DNA of 64,000 nt from positions 4,210,500-4,274,499 of the forward strand of contig CM055103.1 of the NCBI GenBank assembly GCA_029204225.1, read 5' to 3'. How positions within the stretch are numbered: position 1 is the stretch's first letter; every line of letters begins with the position of its first letter. The notes beneath the pieces are model-generated. The model ran no database searches and had not been told where the DNA came from. It saw only the letters and a list, made by a program, of their open reading frames with translations. The position numbers and the translations under genes are program-made. This document shows, piece by piece, positions 23,262 to 36,600 of this stretch. The stretch comes from Diphasiastrum complanatum (Eukaryota > Streptophyta > Lycopodiopsida > Lycopodiales > Lycopodiaceae).

Positions 23262-23615
23262 AGGTGCCATATTGTGATGGAGGAGGTGAATACATCTCCA
23301 ACAACTTCTATGATTATTGTGAGGTTGAAGGGATTAAGAGAGAATTTTCTTGTGCTTATTCTCCATCTCAAAATGGAGTTGCCGAAAGAACAAATCGATC
23401 TCTATGTGAATGTGCTAAAGCAATTCGAGTTAAAGCTTCTTTGTCTATTGAATATCGGGGAGAAACAATTAATTGTGCAATAGATTACCTCACAATACAC
23501 TTGCAAGGTTCACCATATGAAGTCTTGTTTAAGAAGAGACCTAAGGTTGATCACCTTAGAGTTTTTGGATGTGCTTGCTTTGTTCATGTACCCTTGGAAA
23601 CAAGGAAAAGGATCA
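23262..23615 (+). pseudogene. copia integrase segment, start of the plus-strand half
   Basis: CDGGGEYISNNFYDYCEVEG, then SPSQNGVAERTNRSL and PYEVLFKKRPKVDHLRVFGC, ending LETRKR. It is nearly identical to the minus-strand integrase at 21210-21570, so this segment exists twice in opposite orientation. It begins directly where the minus-strand gag begins and is cut by an LTR-like insert at 23616. Confidence 0.92.
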
Positions 23616-24318
23616 TGTTGTCGCGAATGATTCGCGAAGAGCTAGACTTTGCTCGACTGATAATCAGTCGCGAATTATTCGCGAAAGACAAGACTAAATA
23701 TTAGTCATGCTAAAAACATATTACCAAATTGAGCAACTAGAAAAGTCAGACAAAATGAATAATGATAAGCATAACATTATTGACACAAATCTGAACGTAG
23801 AACAAAAAGTTGTTATCATATTAAGTATATCAAATATACATGTCAACAATGTGGTAGAGCACAAGACAATAGCGAGCGAAACCGCGTGCTCTATGATGCT
23901 AATTCAAACTGTAAAGGAATGAAACCTTATTACTGACAAAATAAAGAATCAATGCACAGAGCATCTACTTTTGTCTATCTCTGATAAGCTTCTCTTCTTC
24001 ATTCTCTCTCACTAATGAATACGCAAATGGTATTCAATATATACATAATGTTACAGGTGTGCAGATGAAGAAAGTACAGGGTGGATGTGTTGTCTGTAGG
24101 AGATCGTGGGTGGCTACAGTCGTTGTCCAGTCTGTTAGCGCAGCTACATGGGGTGCGAGTGAAGAGGGTGTGACGTCAGCCTTTGCTTTTCGTCTTTTCA
24201 TCGCCTGTGAGAATTTGCATGTTAATATGCAGACTACGCGACAACGCGAGTAAATATGCAGCATGAATGGAGGCAGATTATAATGGAATTTAGGTTACTA
24301 GAGGCAATAAATCCAACA
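23616..24318. mobile_element. LTR-like insert (703 bp) with TTCGCGAA motifs, probably a solo LTR
   Basis: It begins TGTTGTCGCG and ends ATCCAACA (TGTTG/CAACA inverted ends). GATCA precedes it and GACCA follows, an imperfect possible target duplication. It has repeated CGCGAA(T/G) motifs at 23620-23690 and a TATA-like ATATATACATA near 24037. About 1 kb of host copia (integrase tail and early RT) is missing around it, so insertion was accompanied by deletion or recombination. Confidence 0.55.
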
Positions 24319-25450
24319 GACCAAAGTTTGTTTGCTCTTCAAAAGTCTCTATGGACTAAGACAGACACCAAGATCGTGATATTCTCAACTTAACACTTTA
24401 CTTATCTCACTAGGATTCAATGTTACTAACTATGATCCTTCCTTGTATGTCAAGTTCTATCATAGTGATATTCTCATTCTTCTAATTTATGTTGATGATA
24501 TTATCCTAACAGGAAGTTGTATCAATTTAGTTGAAGAAACCAAAATTGCACTTGGAAGAGAATTCAAGATGCAAGATCTTGGAAAAATTCATTACATCTT
24601 AGAATTAGAGATTGAATTCCATAATGAGAAAGCTTTTGTTTGTCAATCCAAGTATGCTCTTTCAATGTTAAAAAAGTTCAATATGCTAGATTATAAGAGT
24701 ATTGATACTCCTATGGAGCAAATTGTAAAAGACCCTAACAAAGGTGATGAAAGATCCTTCGTGGACATCACTCTTTTTAGGAGTCTTATAGGCTTCTTAA
24801 TTTGGCTCACCATAACTAGGCCTGATGTAAGTTTTAGTGTTCATAAGTTGAGCCAATCAATGCAAAATCCTACAATTCATCATTGGAAAATGGCCAAAGA
24901 GTACTTAAGTTTATTTTCAACATATGATTATGGTTTGTTATACAAAAGTGAAGATCTTTCTATTGTTGGCTATTTTGACTCGAATTTTGCTAGTGATAAA
25001 GTAGATCAGAAATCTACAAGTGCATATGTCATATGTCTTGGAGGAAATTTAATATCTTGGCTTTCCAAAAAGCAAGATACCATATCACTCTCATCTTGTG
25101 AAGCTGAATATAAGGCACTTCCTACTACAACAAAAGAAGTGCTTTGGATCAAGAGGTTGCTTGTGGAGCTAAAGACTATCAAGGAAGATGATCTACCATT
25201 GATCATGTGTGACAATATTTCAGCACAAACCCTTGCCAACAATCCAATATTTCATGCAAGGAGCAAACACATCGAAGTTGCACATCACTTCGTGAGAGAG
25301 AAGCTTATTGGACGGGAAATCTACTTGGAATACATCGACACAACATCTTGTATTGCATATTTGCTCACCAAACCTTTGAGCAAAAATTCCTTCATCAAGC
25401 ATAGAGCCAATCTTAAAATAATTCCAAGATCCATGTTCAAGTCAACATAG
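24319..25450 (+). pseudogene. copia RT C-part and RNase H (plus-strand half)
   Basis: RT resumes with QSLFALQKSLYGL (frameshifted). A 335-codon frame from 24443 then carries LLIYVDDIILTGS (catalytic YVDD near 24488), FKMQDLGKIHYILELEIEF, YALSMLKKFNMLDYKSIDTP and FRSLIGFLIWLTITRPDVSF. RNase H follows with STSAYVICLGGNLISWLSKK, SSCEAEYKAL, DNISAQTLANNPIFHARSKH and LTKPLSKNSF. The frame from 24443 to the stop at 25450 is uninterrupted, so this half looks young. It complements the minus-strand half, which lacks exactly these domains. Confidence 0.93.
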
Positions 25451-25460
25451 ATTAATTTTT

Positions 25461-25468
25461 AGGAGGAG
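25461..25468 (+). promoter_or_regulatory. Polypurine tract AGGAGGAG
   Basis: A purine run directly before the TG of the 3' LTR, serving as the plus-strand DNA synthesis primer in LTR elements. Confidence 0.8.
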
Positions 25469-26412
25469 TGTTGAAAAATAAAAAATCATCTATCTTGACT
25501 TTAAGCTTGTGGCGAAGTTTTTTTTGTGTGTATGTGATGTTTCATATTGTAAATGCCAAATTTGGCCTAGAAAAAACTCGAGCTACATGGTTTCTTGAGA
25601 CTAGTTGGTCATGTACAACATGCATATAGAATGTAGACATAGAAATGCCAATTATGGGCTTGTGAAAACTCTTGGCACATCACATGCAATAGTTGTAAGT
25701 GTTCCATAGTGACATGGAAGGCATGCACAAAGTGAATTGGACACATGCATAATAATTTATATAATTCTAGTTAAAAATTTGACACTTGGTAAAAGTAGAT
25801 ATAAATACTTGCATGCAAAGTGACAAATGTCACTAGTTTTCTAAATCTCACTTTTAGATGTGGAAGAAAGTAGAAAGGAGATGGTTCTATCTCTAGCTAT
25901 TCCAATCTCCATAAATATGTGTAGGCTGTTTCATAAGATTTGATGAAGAACCAAGCTTTGAAACTATTCCATGTCAATTTGGATCTATACTATTGTTGCT
26001 TGAATTTTGCTCTCCTTTTCTCTCTCTAACTCGAGTAGAGACTTATGCTAATGCATTTAATTCTTGTACTTCTTCTCTTTTGTTTTTCAAAACAATCATT
26101 CTTTGATTCTTAGCATACTAGATTGTGATTTGGCCATAAAATCTTCAATCTAGAATAAATATATGTGCTAAACACAAAGCTTAACAAGATCATTCACACT
26201 TGAGGATCATTGCCCACACGTGTGAGCTTGCTAGAATTTTATCACATAGCATCGTGAGGAATGCAATAATACATCTTTGCTTGACAAGCCTTCATACATT
26301 ATGAAAACTCACCACAATAAGGACATTTAGAAGTGCCAAATATATTCCACACTATACCAGTAGAACATTGTTTACCAAGACGACCAAAAAAAGCAATTGA
26401 CTTTTTTCAACA
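25469..26412 (+). mobile_element. 3' LTR of the copia element (about 944 bp)
   Basis: It starts TGTTGAAAAAT right after the polypurine tract and ends CTTTTTTCAACA, giving perfect terminal inverted ends (TGTTGAAAAA/TTTTTCAACA). It contains a TATA box (ATATAAATA near 25799) and the palindrome CACACGTGTG near 26214. The matching 5' LTR is absent because the other half is inverted and truncated. Confidence 0.75.
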
Positions 26413-28330
26413 AAAGATGTAAAAAAGTTGCACACAATATTCACACACTTCTAACCCCCACCAAAAATTGAAACATGAATCACACTAGAAAATCTCTAAA
26501 AGGTTGTTATAGAGTATCAAACCCAATTATGGCAATCATAAACTCTCTGCATTCCATCCATTGCAGAAAGTTGAAGGTGGCAGCTCAAAACAAAAATTTC
26601 CATTGCAACTTTTTGGGATTTCATTCACTTTTATTAAAATATCACACATATTTGGTAATCTTCTCAATTCACTGACCAACAGAAAAGTTGAAAGGAGATT
26701 ATAATGCTCCATTCAAAAGATATTTTGCAACAAAATCATTTCTTTTAATCTCCACCACACTATCTTCATCATTTCCAAAGACAGATTTTGCACCAACTGT
26801 AGCTAATATGCATCAAGCTTTCACCAAAAATACAAAACCTTCAATGGCATTTTCATAGTAGAGCATATTAAATATGGAATTGACACCACCACTTACTGAA
26901 GAAACGTGATTTTAATATGTTAACAATAAACCATTGCAAACAATTTTTGGTTGTCAGATTAATGTTTTCATTTATGAAGCAATCATTTGGATAGCCTTCA
27001 AGAGCAATACCAATGTTACCAATAAAATGATACATTTAACAAACTCCATTCATAGATTGCAATGCCAATTGTGCCAAATGTGCAACTTATTTAGCTTATC
27101 TGATTTCCCTTTGAATTGCAATTTACAAAGGATAAGCATTTCATATTGAAATGTTCCATCTTTAATTCAAAGTAGCTAATTTATTATGCTTTTGCTACCT
27201 AGATGCATAGATTGCTTGGATTACTTAATTTCTCTTCAAATTGCAATTTACAATTAATGGGCTTCTATGAAAATTTCATTGTGAAATGCTCCATCTTTGA
27301 TTCGAAGTAGTTTATTATATTCTGGCTATTTAAATTTTCATATCCGCCATTTTAGCTATTTCAACTTTCGCAATGTTTAGACCACAATTAAAACTACAAC
27401 CATAATATTTATGATTGAAAGTTGTCGACAACCTAACATATGTTTAAATTGGCAACTTGGCCTACTTACATTTGAAAAGAAGTTGGCATTTTGGCAACTT
27501 CAAATTTCAATATCCCAATTATAGTGAGTTTGAGTTGTATTGTGAAGGGGTTTATTAATGTTTGTATTACAAAGGGATCTATCCAAGATCCTTCAGATGG
27601 AGAGAAAGGGAGCCACCGACATATATCCAACAAGTTTGGGAGAAAACTAAAAGGAAAAAACATTCAACTGTAAGTTTTTGAAGATTTGTCCAGTCTCTCA
27701 CGACAAGATTTGTATCAGCTTTAGAATTTGCAACAATCTTTTACAAATAGTGACTTCGAAATAGCTCTTAAAAATGGACAAAAACTAAACTGAAACTAAA
27801 GGTGTTAGAAATCTTTTGCAACCCCAACGCAATGCAGAGGCTGCAACAATTTCTGCCTCCTAGCCGCAGTCGACCCCCGGTTACTGCTGGAAGGCAACAA
27901 ATTTTGCAGCTCTGCATCGCACTGGAGCCGCAAAAAAACAGACTTTTGTATCAGCTTTTGAGCATGTTTGTTACTGCTTTTCAATTTGAATCTATCTAAC
28001 CCTCACTCACATCTGATATCTGTTACATAATGACTTGATAGCTAAAACGCCACAAGAAATACTTCTTGTAAATTGCTTTAGATTGTCATCTGAGCAATTA
28101 CATACTTGTCATCAATTTCACCAAAACCAGGACTCATTTTAAAAACCACCAATCTACTGAAACTCCTAAATTGAATATTCAACTTTTTATTTTTGAGTAA
28201 TTTTTAACTCTCTCTCTTCATGTTAGGATGTGTTCTAAGGCAAGGCACGAGGGAATATGTTTCGAATTACTCGTGATGTAGCAATTAGACTCTTTATTTC
28301 ACCTTCCATTGGTTTCATATTTTCCAAGTT
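26413..28330. other. AT-rich intergenic sequence, nothing recognised
   Basis: Only short unsupported frames. Two similar ~60-bp phrases around 27105-27170 and 27230-27310 (TTGCAATTTACAA, ATTTCATTGTGAAATG-like) suggest an old local duplication. Confidence 0.4.
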
Positions 28331-28339
28331 TAGCGTGGC

Positions 28340-31300
28340 TGCCAGCATGAATGTTCTGTTGCAGGATTACCAAGGGTTGAAGGCAGAGCTCTACTTGGTT
28401 AAACTTGAAATGTCTCGGCTCAAGGATGCCAATTGCAAGCTTCAAAGGTGGATACGTTGAAGCAAGAACTCTGAGCTCAACCTATCCTTGCCTACACCAG
28501 ATTCATCCAACAAGCTCAAAGAACTGGAAGCCAAATTCGAGAAGCAACAAGCAGAAACTATGTCTTGAGCATTGGTGCTTAAAAATGGCATCACCAGATG
28601 AAGATGTTCAAATTCCAGATGGACTGAGTGACAGTTCAGATGATAAACAGCCCGACATGTAGCCTGTACCTAGGACACCTGCTACACACAGCAATTCTAC
28701 AGTCGACAAAGGCAAATCAGTCGATCGAAGCTCACTTCTGTCTAGGCATTCAGATCCACAGAGACAGAGCGAGACGACTGATCTACATCACTCAACAAAG
28801 GTATCTTCAGCCCACTGTGCCCATCTCCTTGGTCATCTCAGCCACTCTTTTCGAGGAAAGGCTTTGTGAGAGTAAACCTCCCAATATTCAGGTGCGTGGT
28901 ATTGTGGATACACAGAATGCTATAGAAGAAGCAAAACCTTTTCTCGACACTATGCTAAGTGAAGGCTTGGATACGGCATGGCGCACTAAACGAGATAACA
29001 CAAGTTTGATTATTCGCTTTGAATCATCCATTACACATCGAGACATTCTACGAAAACATGTTAAATTAAAAGAGACACGCATTTTCATAGACGACGACCT
29101 TACATATATACATGTAGAAGAAAGACAACAAGTCTTTCTAGAAGCCAAGGCGTCAGGTAGACGGTGATTTACAGAGATGACATGTTCGATATTTTGAGAG
29201 CATCCCTAGTGGCTCTCACCAATAGGGCGTTGGGTCCCCTGGGCATGGGAGCATCTCGGGGCCCCATCCAAACCATTTGTGTATTGGAGTATGGAATTGT
29301 AACGACATACATTTGTCATCTACCGCTAAAGATCTTATAGACTTCATTACAAAGAGAGATATACTATTCTTTATGGAGACACACGAGAGCTAGGTCAACG
29401 GACTACCTACATTCTTAGGATACAGGTGGGATTCAGTTTACAGGACAGAGGTGAAATCCGCAAATGGCAGAGGCTCAGGTGGGGTCGCATGCCTAGATAG
29501 AGAGTCATTACATTCGAGTATGAAGTTCATCAGACATGATGAGTCAACATGGTTTATCTAGGTACACCTCATAGGACGTGGTATTGGTTTGGAAAAGGAT
29601 CTCTATAATGCATCTTGCTATTTTCCTCCAGAGTCCTCTTCCTTTGCGGAGTGCATTGGATCTCCTTATGTTGATCTTTTTGTCGACATTATCAGATTCT
29701 CAAATCGAGGGTAAGTTCTCCTTACTGGCGACTGGTTGATTTTCATGATGTTGCTGACCAATTGCACATACGGGCTATTGATTGTGATGAGATGGGAATT
29801 ACCAAGACAGCCGCCGACATCTTGGGACCTATCAGTGGCTACGGTAAGCATCTATTATAGCTAGGCGAAACCCATGAGTTTGCCATTTATAATGGCCTAG
29901 CTTGTTGGCCTGAGTCGAGCTAGTATACATGTCCATCGCACAGTGGTGGACATAGTGTTGTCGATTACCTCATGGGATCACCATCCTTCATCCCTTTGAT
30001 CTCACAATTCCAAATCCTCCCCACCACCCTCTCTAATCATTCTTTTCTATCCTTTCACTTGGGTTCTATTCTGACCTCACAGTCCTAGCCGCATCCCATT
30101 TCTCACCGCTTTACTTCATACTGCTACATCACTATCTTTTCCATCGAAACCCTACCGAGGCCCATCAAAGTCTTCTTGTCTTATTCGACCCCCTTGGTTT
30201 GATGATGACTGTACATCTCTAAGTTGTCCATGCTCGTCTACATGAACCACTTGCTCTTCATACTGCTCGCCACTCTCTTCATCTTGTACAAATCGCCATA
30301 AAAAATGTGCCTACGAAGAACATGAAGGGATACACCTTGTCGATTCCTTATTCAGTTCCTTCACTTGCGCATTTTGGTGTGAATTCATTCCTCGTTCTCC
30401 ACCACCTCTTATTGAAGACTTACATACCTGGACCACCTATATCTGACTCACCCATCTCCATCTCCCCATAACCATGTGAGTCACTTTCTTCACGTTTGAT
30501 ATGGTCCTAACGGCCATCAAGAGAATGAAGACGTACCACACCAGAGACATAGAAGACCTTGAAACTGAATTGCTAATTCATGTTGCAAACTTTGCTTTCA
30601 CCTATCCTTCCCACTTTGCTTAATCGTGTGGTTGTATCTGGCTTTCCTTCCACCTGGTGCACTAACATTATCCATCCCATCCATAAAAATGGTGATCCCA
30701 TGCATCCGTTCTGAGGCGATCAATTTTGAGGTTGAGATTAGATGACTACATGCTCTAGGATAGGCTAGTTTCCGAGCTCACTATTCCACCATTGACCATG
30801 TCTTCACTCTTCGAGCTATCATCGACATGTAAGAGACAGAGGGTTTACTGTTGTTTTGTTAACTTCAGAAAAGCCTTCGATTTTGTCCCATATTCATTCT
30901 CATTCAGAGATTACATGACCTTGGCTTCTCCATTGATATAGTTGTTGCGGTGATGGCACTTTATGAAAGGGTTCTTGGATGCTTTCAGAGTGACACATGC
31001 ATGTCAGAGCATATCAAGAGTAGCATTCGGGTGAAGCAGAGTTGCTCCCTCTCCCCCACATTATTCGGATTATACATTGATGAGCTTGAGAGAGTTATTG
31101 AGCAGTGTGGTGGTACACCATGTAGTCTTGGAAATATTCTCATTGCTATTCTACTTTATGCAGATGTTGTGGCTCTAGTCTCCATGACTAGAGAGGGCCA
31201 CCAGAGACAGTTAGACAGTCTTCATGCTTTTTGTTCCAGATGGGGTTTGAGGGTTAATATTGCGAAGACCAAGATTACGGTCTTCAATAGATCCAGGGCC

Positions 31301-31740
31301 TTCATGATGAGATAGGAGCTTATGTTTGACGAACAACCTTTGGAGATGGTATCATCCTACACTTATTTACGGGTTTCTTTTTACTAGTTCTATATTTGGT
31401 ATGAGATATGCAACTGTTGCTAGACTTGGGAAGGGACATGCCTCCTTTGTCCACTTAGAGAAGTTCTATTTTCAGAAGTTTATTCGAGATGCCCCGAGTA
31501 AGTGTCGCCTTTTTGATACCATTGTCACCCCCACCGCATTCACGTAGCAGAGGCATGGTTTATAGTTCTCATTTCGTTAGATTGGACAGGTATCTCGCAC
31601 TTGCAGATCATTATGTTGTCACGTATGATATGGGCTAAGCCCTCCGTCCCACGTCAAATAATTCTGATTGAGTTTGCAGTCCTACCTATAAAGCTTAATG
31701 TTATCTTCCAGCTTATCACATATATACAGTGAGTCAGAGC
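28340..31740 (+). pseudogene. Decayed LINE (ORF1 tail, endonuclease, RT), same family as 52.5-57.5 kb
   Basis: Compared by eye with the intact copy, ORF1 C-end blocks appear as IQVRGIVDTQNAIEEAKPF, then GLDTAWRTKRDNTSLIIRF and RIFIDDDLTYIHVEERQ (28880-29165). Endonuclease follows with GVWNCND-like text near 29290 and METHES at 29370, and HSVVDYLMGSPS near 29950. RT follows with CFVNFRKAFDF near 30860, then ALYERVLGCFQS and [20 protein letters not shown], and LLYADVVALV near 31150 in place of YADD. It stops near 31740 within the C-terminal domain (AKPSVPRQIILIEFA), next to a GA tract. Many stops, so it is dead. Confidence 0.85.
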
Positions 31741-31767
31741 ATTTCCCAATGGAGGAGCAGCCATTGC

Positions 31768-31769
<2 letters not shown>

Positions 31770-31822
<53 letters not shown>
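31770..31822. repeat. (GA)n microsatellite at the LINE end
   Basis: About 26 GA units immediately follow the truncated LINE. Confidence 0.95.
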
Positions 31823-31824
<2 letters not shown>

Positions 31825-33532
31825 AGTGGTAAGATTGTCATGATCAATACTTTTAATTCAAATAAGCACGCTTAAATCATGTTTTAATCCCTCGCAAAAT
31901 GTACAAACTCATGAATTATGGCGTCTTTCACTGATAAGATGAAAGTCTAAGCTCTTCGAACTCATCTATTGAATACTCTTTTGTCCTCGTAGAGGAGTGG
32001 ATGTGTTTCTTCACCTATCACAGCGTCTCATAATTCCTTTTCCATCAAAATACTCATTTTGAATTTCCAAACTAAGAAATGGATGTTCACAATTTACTCG
32101 ACTCTGATAATATACCATCACTCATAGTGGCCGTAACAATATTAAGATGACTCCAGATGGCAAAATAGAATCCTAAAATGAAAATTTGCTGCAAAATCAA
32201 TAAATGTCATCTCCGACTACACCTCAATCGTGCTTATGGTTGAAAAGTTATTGCAACTTGAACTTTTACCCCTGAAATGGCTCACTAGTGCCCGTAAGTC
32301 TGAAAAATGGCAATTATGGCCAGAAATTCCTCTGTCGCACACAAATCTCCTATTCAAAATATTTCTATATCAGCACATAGCCAATCACTCTGGCATAGCT
32401 CCCGTCTGGCTGCCTGAAAACACTTCAAGACACTTAGTTTTTAGAAGAGATTAAAGCGTGTATCAAGCATTTCATGAGAAGGCATTTCAAGGCCTTGAGC
32501 GTTTCGGACTTCCATTCCAGATGTTTTGCGATCTTTCTTCAACGTTTCATCAGGAGTTGGAAGCATTTCAACCTGGAAGCAAGCGTTTCAGGCTAGTTTT
32601 TTGGTGTTTCGGAGTCTTTTTAGGGATTTTGGCCCATACCAGCACCTTGTATGACTCTACATAGACAACAGAACTCCAAAACTGACTGTTCTAACTCAAA
32701 TTTTCACCGCAATAAGCTCCTAAATAAGTGATTCTCTTTCACAACACTATTCTGACTAAAACTAGTGAACAATACTGAGATTTTCAGACATTTTAAGTTC
32801 TCACACACAAGTTTCAAGATAATGTACAAATATAAGCTTAATGAAATTGTTGTTGAGCAGCTTCAAAAAGCCTCCTAACTATGGATAGCAGTACTAGATA
32901 CTATCTAGTGTGACTTGTAGTTCCTCACACAGTCAAGTAGCAGGTTTCTCGAGAGTACTATGCACACAAAACTAAATGGGAAGCTCGAAACTTCCCCACT
33001 CACAAACTTTTACATGTAAGATTATGGCAAAATCGGAAGGTGCATGTAAAAAAGATTTTGCCACAAATTTTTTTTCCCACAGATTCTGCTGTGGGAACTA
33101 TCACCATTTCTATTGTTATAAAGTTAAAAATGATATTATGTATTTAGTAAACAAATTTTTTAAGAGTTTGAGCTCAATTTTTGTACGTGTAAAAAAGTTA
33201 CAAACATAGTACTTTTCGTACAACGTTTGTAACGAGGTCACTGTGTACGCCAGGTCTTCATGGATAAGAGAAATATGTACATCACTTTAGGAAAAGTTTA
33301 CACTTCACATTACAGAAATTGCATAACTATGCTGTTTAGAGAAAATCTGACAGCTTGGTATAATAAATATTTCTTTTCAAATCTCTTTACATTAGCTCAC
33401 AAGGAGGATGTGGCCTTACCATGAATCAGATGATGAAGGAATTTTTGTTTTCATGCAATGAATTTATTCAAAAGAATGACAATCACTGTGCAATGAAGAG
33501 TTATTTACAGAGTCATAAGCAGAAAGCAGCAT
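31823..33532. other. Downstream flank of TPP2, no gene recognised
   Basis: This lies 3' of the TPP2 stop codon (minus strand). The first few hundred bases below 33533 presumably hold the TPP2 3'UTR. No coding motif or clear poly(A) signal was assigned. Confidence 0.45.
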
Positions 33533-33691
33533 TCAAAAAAGTGGCAATGCAACTGGAAAGCGTACAGAAATCCATTTCTGTTCATACTGAGCCCAATGAG
33601 TCCAGCCGATCTCCTTTAGCAACTCAACACGCAGCTCATATAGATTTTTCTGTGGTGGCTTTCCTTCCTCTTGTAAAGTGTCATTCAGAAC
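33533..33691 (-). CDS. TPP2: TPP2 last exon
   Basis: It begins after GTTGCAG (33692) with [20 protein letters not shown], continues [20 protein letters not shown] and ends [11 protein letters not shown] followed by TGA at 33535-33533. It has 53 codons including the stop, in phase 0. The WxxxxYExxWxxVRFPxxLPLF tail is diagnostic for TPP2. Confidence 0.95.
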   Translation of the reverse strand, partial: VLNDTLQEEGKPPQKNLYELRVELLKEIGWTHWAQYEQKWISVRFPVALPLF

Positions 33692-36600
33692 CTGCAACAG
33701 TCATCCAAGAGTTACATTGACGTCCATTCTCTCTAAGTTGACTTCAAAATACCATACGCAAGAGGAAATTCAAGTTAAGTAGGATAAATGTTAATATAGG
33801 AAGATGAATCTTGATATCGTTTACAGCTTTGGACTTTCTTACATTTTGAGCTTTTGCTTCACTCGTACAAACGACATAAAAAATTAAGACATTGATCTTT
33901 TCTCTTCATTACTTTGCAAACATGGTTTTGTAGTGTAAAGAACAACCCCATACAGCATGTCATTCCATGCGCCACGGGCATGCAATGCTATTTTCCTAAC
34001 AAAAAGTGGCAAAACAGGCATCTATGGTTCCACATACATTTAGCAAAATTGTATTGGAGTCCGTACCACACACGTGGGGGGTCGGAAATCCATGTTTGAT
34101 CAATGCTTTTGATTGCTCTTGATTGTGGGATCCAATATTGCTTTTCTAGATCAAGATCTTGTGACTAGTTTTGCAATAGATAGGTGTATCAATCAATCAA
34201 TCGCTCTTGGAGCCTTATGTAGGTTCATTTATCGTCCTTTGTACTGTACTTTCAACAGGTTATACAAGAGACCATACATGTAAATTAAACTAGTGTACTA
34301 CTGTAGTAAATGGATAGCCCTTAAGCTGTCAAAAAAAAAATTCCATTTTTTTGGAACAGCGCTCCGGAGTTCCGGAACGCTGCATTCCTGAATGTGGGGG
34401 TCCGGACAGCCGTTCTGATGCAACTTAAGGTACAACCCAGTGGGAAATTTGCCCATATGGCAGCAGAAAAAAAGTGCCAGTGATAATCACATCATTTGAA
34501 ACCCATTTTGCAGATGAATTTTTCTCAGAAAATTTCTCCGTAAAACTACGTCCATATCTGAAAAACACAAAAGCTCTAGAAACAATATTACTACTCAGGT
34601 AATAGGTCTAACCTTTATTGCACACCCAAGACGTCCTTGACGTCTTTCTCGTTTTATCAGCAGCAAACTATACTTAGGTGATGATACATCAACTAGTTTT
34701 CGGAGTTCTGCAATAGTCTCTTCAAACTCATCCTTCTGCAAATTTGCTGCCCCATTGTTTGTACCAGGTTTTTTCTGCTGCAAGGCTTGCTTCGTCAATC
34801 TCTGTTGCAATTCCAATCTTTTGTTTGTTTGACTCTAGTCCATTTGATACTGTTTCACTGACCTTTGTTTCCATATTGCTCCCCTGTGATAATAACATGA
34901 ATCAGTGAAAGAAAGCTGATTTTATTTTTAACATTAAAAAGCTTTGCTAAATAGAATACTTTCTTGAAAAAATCTTTTATGATGCTGCCGGTGTCTCCAA
35001 ATTTGCCCATGAGAAAGGACTAAAAGCTCATGTTGACCACCACCAAAAGCAAATGGAAAAACAGGTACCTATGTATTTGTGCAAAAAGATGCAGTGTGTG
35101 TGTGCACACGTTGATATACCTTGAGGTACATCTCTATGGAACATTGGACCATGTACATGAACTATTTAGAAGGAAGTGATCAGTTATAAAATAGTCAAAT
35201 ATATAGCTCTCACTTGGACCTTAATTTGAGATCATAATTGCAGCGAATTGCGATCCGCACAAAAAACAATTAAACTTCACTACAGATTTTTTTGACCTGA
35301 AAACTACTGGAATTGGTCTTAAAAACTACTGGAATTGGACCTGAAACTACTGAAAACCCATTTAAATTGAATCCTGTATGCATAGAAGGAAAAAGATCTG
35401 ATTTGCCAAGCCACTGACAAACAAAGAGACATCAGAATCTGTCAAGGAAATAGTGAAATGCAATCTTCTTCATCTCTTTGTGCAAAAGACATAGCTTGTA
35501 TTATGCATGCCATATTCTATTAAAAAAAAAAGATAAATAAAAAAAACATGCAATTTTCTTTGTGGTAACACAACTTTTGCCTCCCCTTTCTCTCCACGCT
35601 AACCAGCAGAACAAACTACAAAATTACAACAAAAGTGTCTGTAGCGCCGGCAAATGGTCACCCTCAAGCCCCATCCGGTACAAAAAATTTGTAAGCAATC
35701 CAACTGCCTCTATAATCCCTCTCTAATCAGAAAGACTAGTACCACGTCATCCTCATTAAGAAGAATAGCGATCAGGATATCGCCAAGTCTACAACCAGAT
35801 TCGCCACACTATGAGATGACTCGCTCCAACTCATCAATATATAGTCCAAAAAGAACTGGTGAAAGAGGACAACCCTGCTTCACCCCAATGGTGCTCCAGA
35901 TGTGCTCAGAGATACCACAGCCATGTCAAAAACAACCCAAGACTCTCATAAAGAGCCATCACAGCTAAAATGATGTCAGTGGGAAAGCCAAGGTCACGAA
36001 GTCTATGAATGAGCAGGGAGTGTGGGACAGAATCAAAGGCTTTCCTAAAGTCCACAAAACAACAGTAAACCTTCTCTTTCTTGTGTTTGGCTTCGTCAAT
36101 CAAAGCTCGGAGAGTGAAGATGTGATCAGTGGTAGAATAATGAGCTCGAAAACCTACTTGGCCCAAAGCATGTAATCTCCTGGATTCCGCCTCTGAACTC
36201 ACTACGAACTAAAGTATGGTACCGTATTTGTGTCTAATATTGCTTCTACTAGTACTTCTACATCTATGAGGAATTCAGGTTCTGTTTTGCAAGTTGCTGA
36301 TTTTCAGCCCATTGAGTGGGTGATTGATAGTGGTGCTACTCGTCATATGACTTCTCGCAAAGAAACATTCACTTAAAATGGAAGCAAGGTACAATGTGCG
36401 GATAATGCATCTTATTTTGTTCATGGAATTGGAATTGTAGCCATCATTTTGCCTGAATGGTAATGTGCTTTATGTTCCGGGAATCAAGAAGAATCTTCTT
36501 TCGGTTTCAACTATGTTGAAGCAAGGACTAGTTGTTGAGTTCAAAGAAGATAAGTGTCTTGTCAAGGATCCTAAAAGATCTCTCTTGATTATTGGGAACA

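Noticed and set aside
34340-34420. Possible tRNA or structured RNA (CGCTCCGGAGTTCCGGAACG)
   Set aside because: A short palindromic GC patch without a cloverleaf or A/B box; better seen as repeat debris like the one at 39630-39715.
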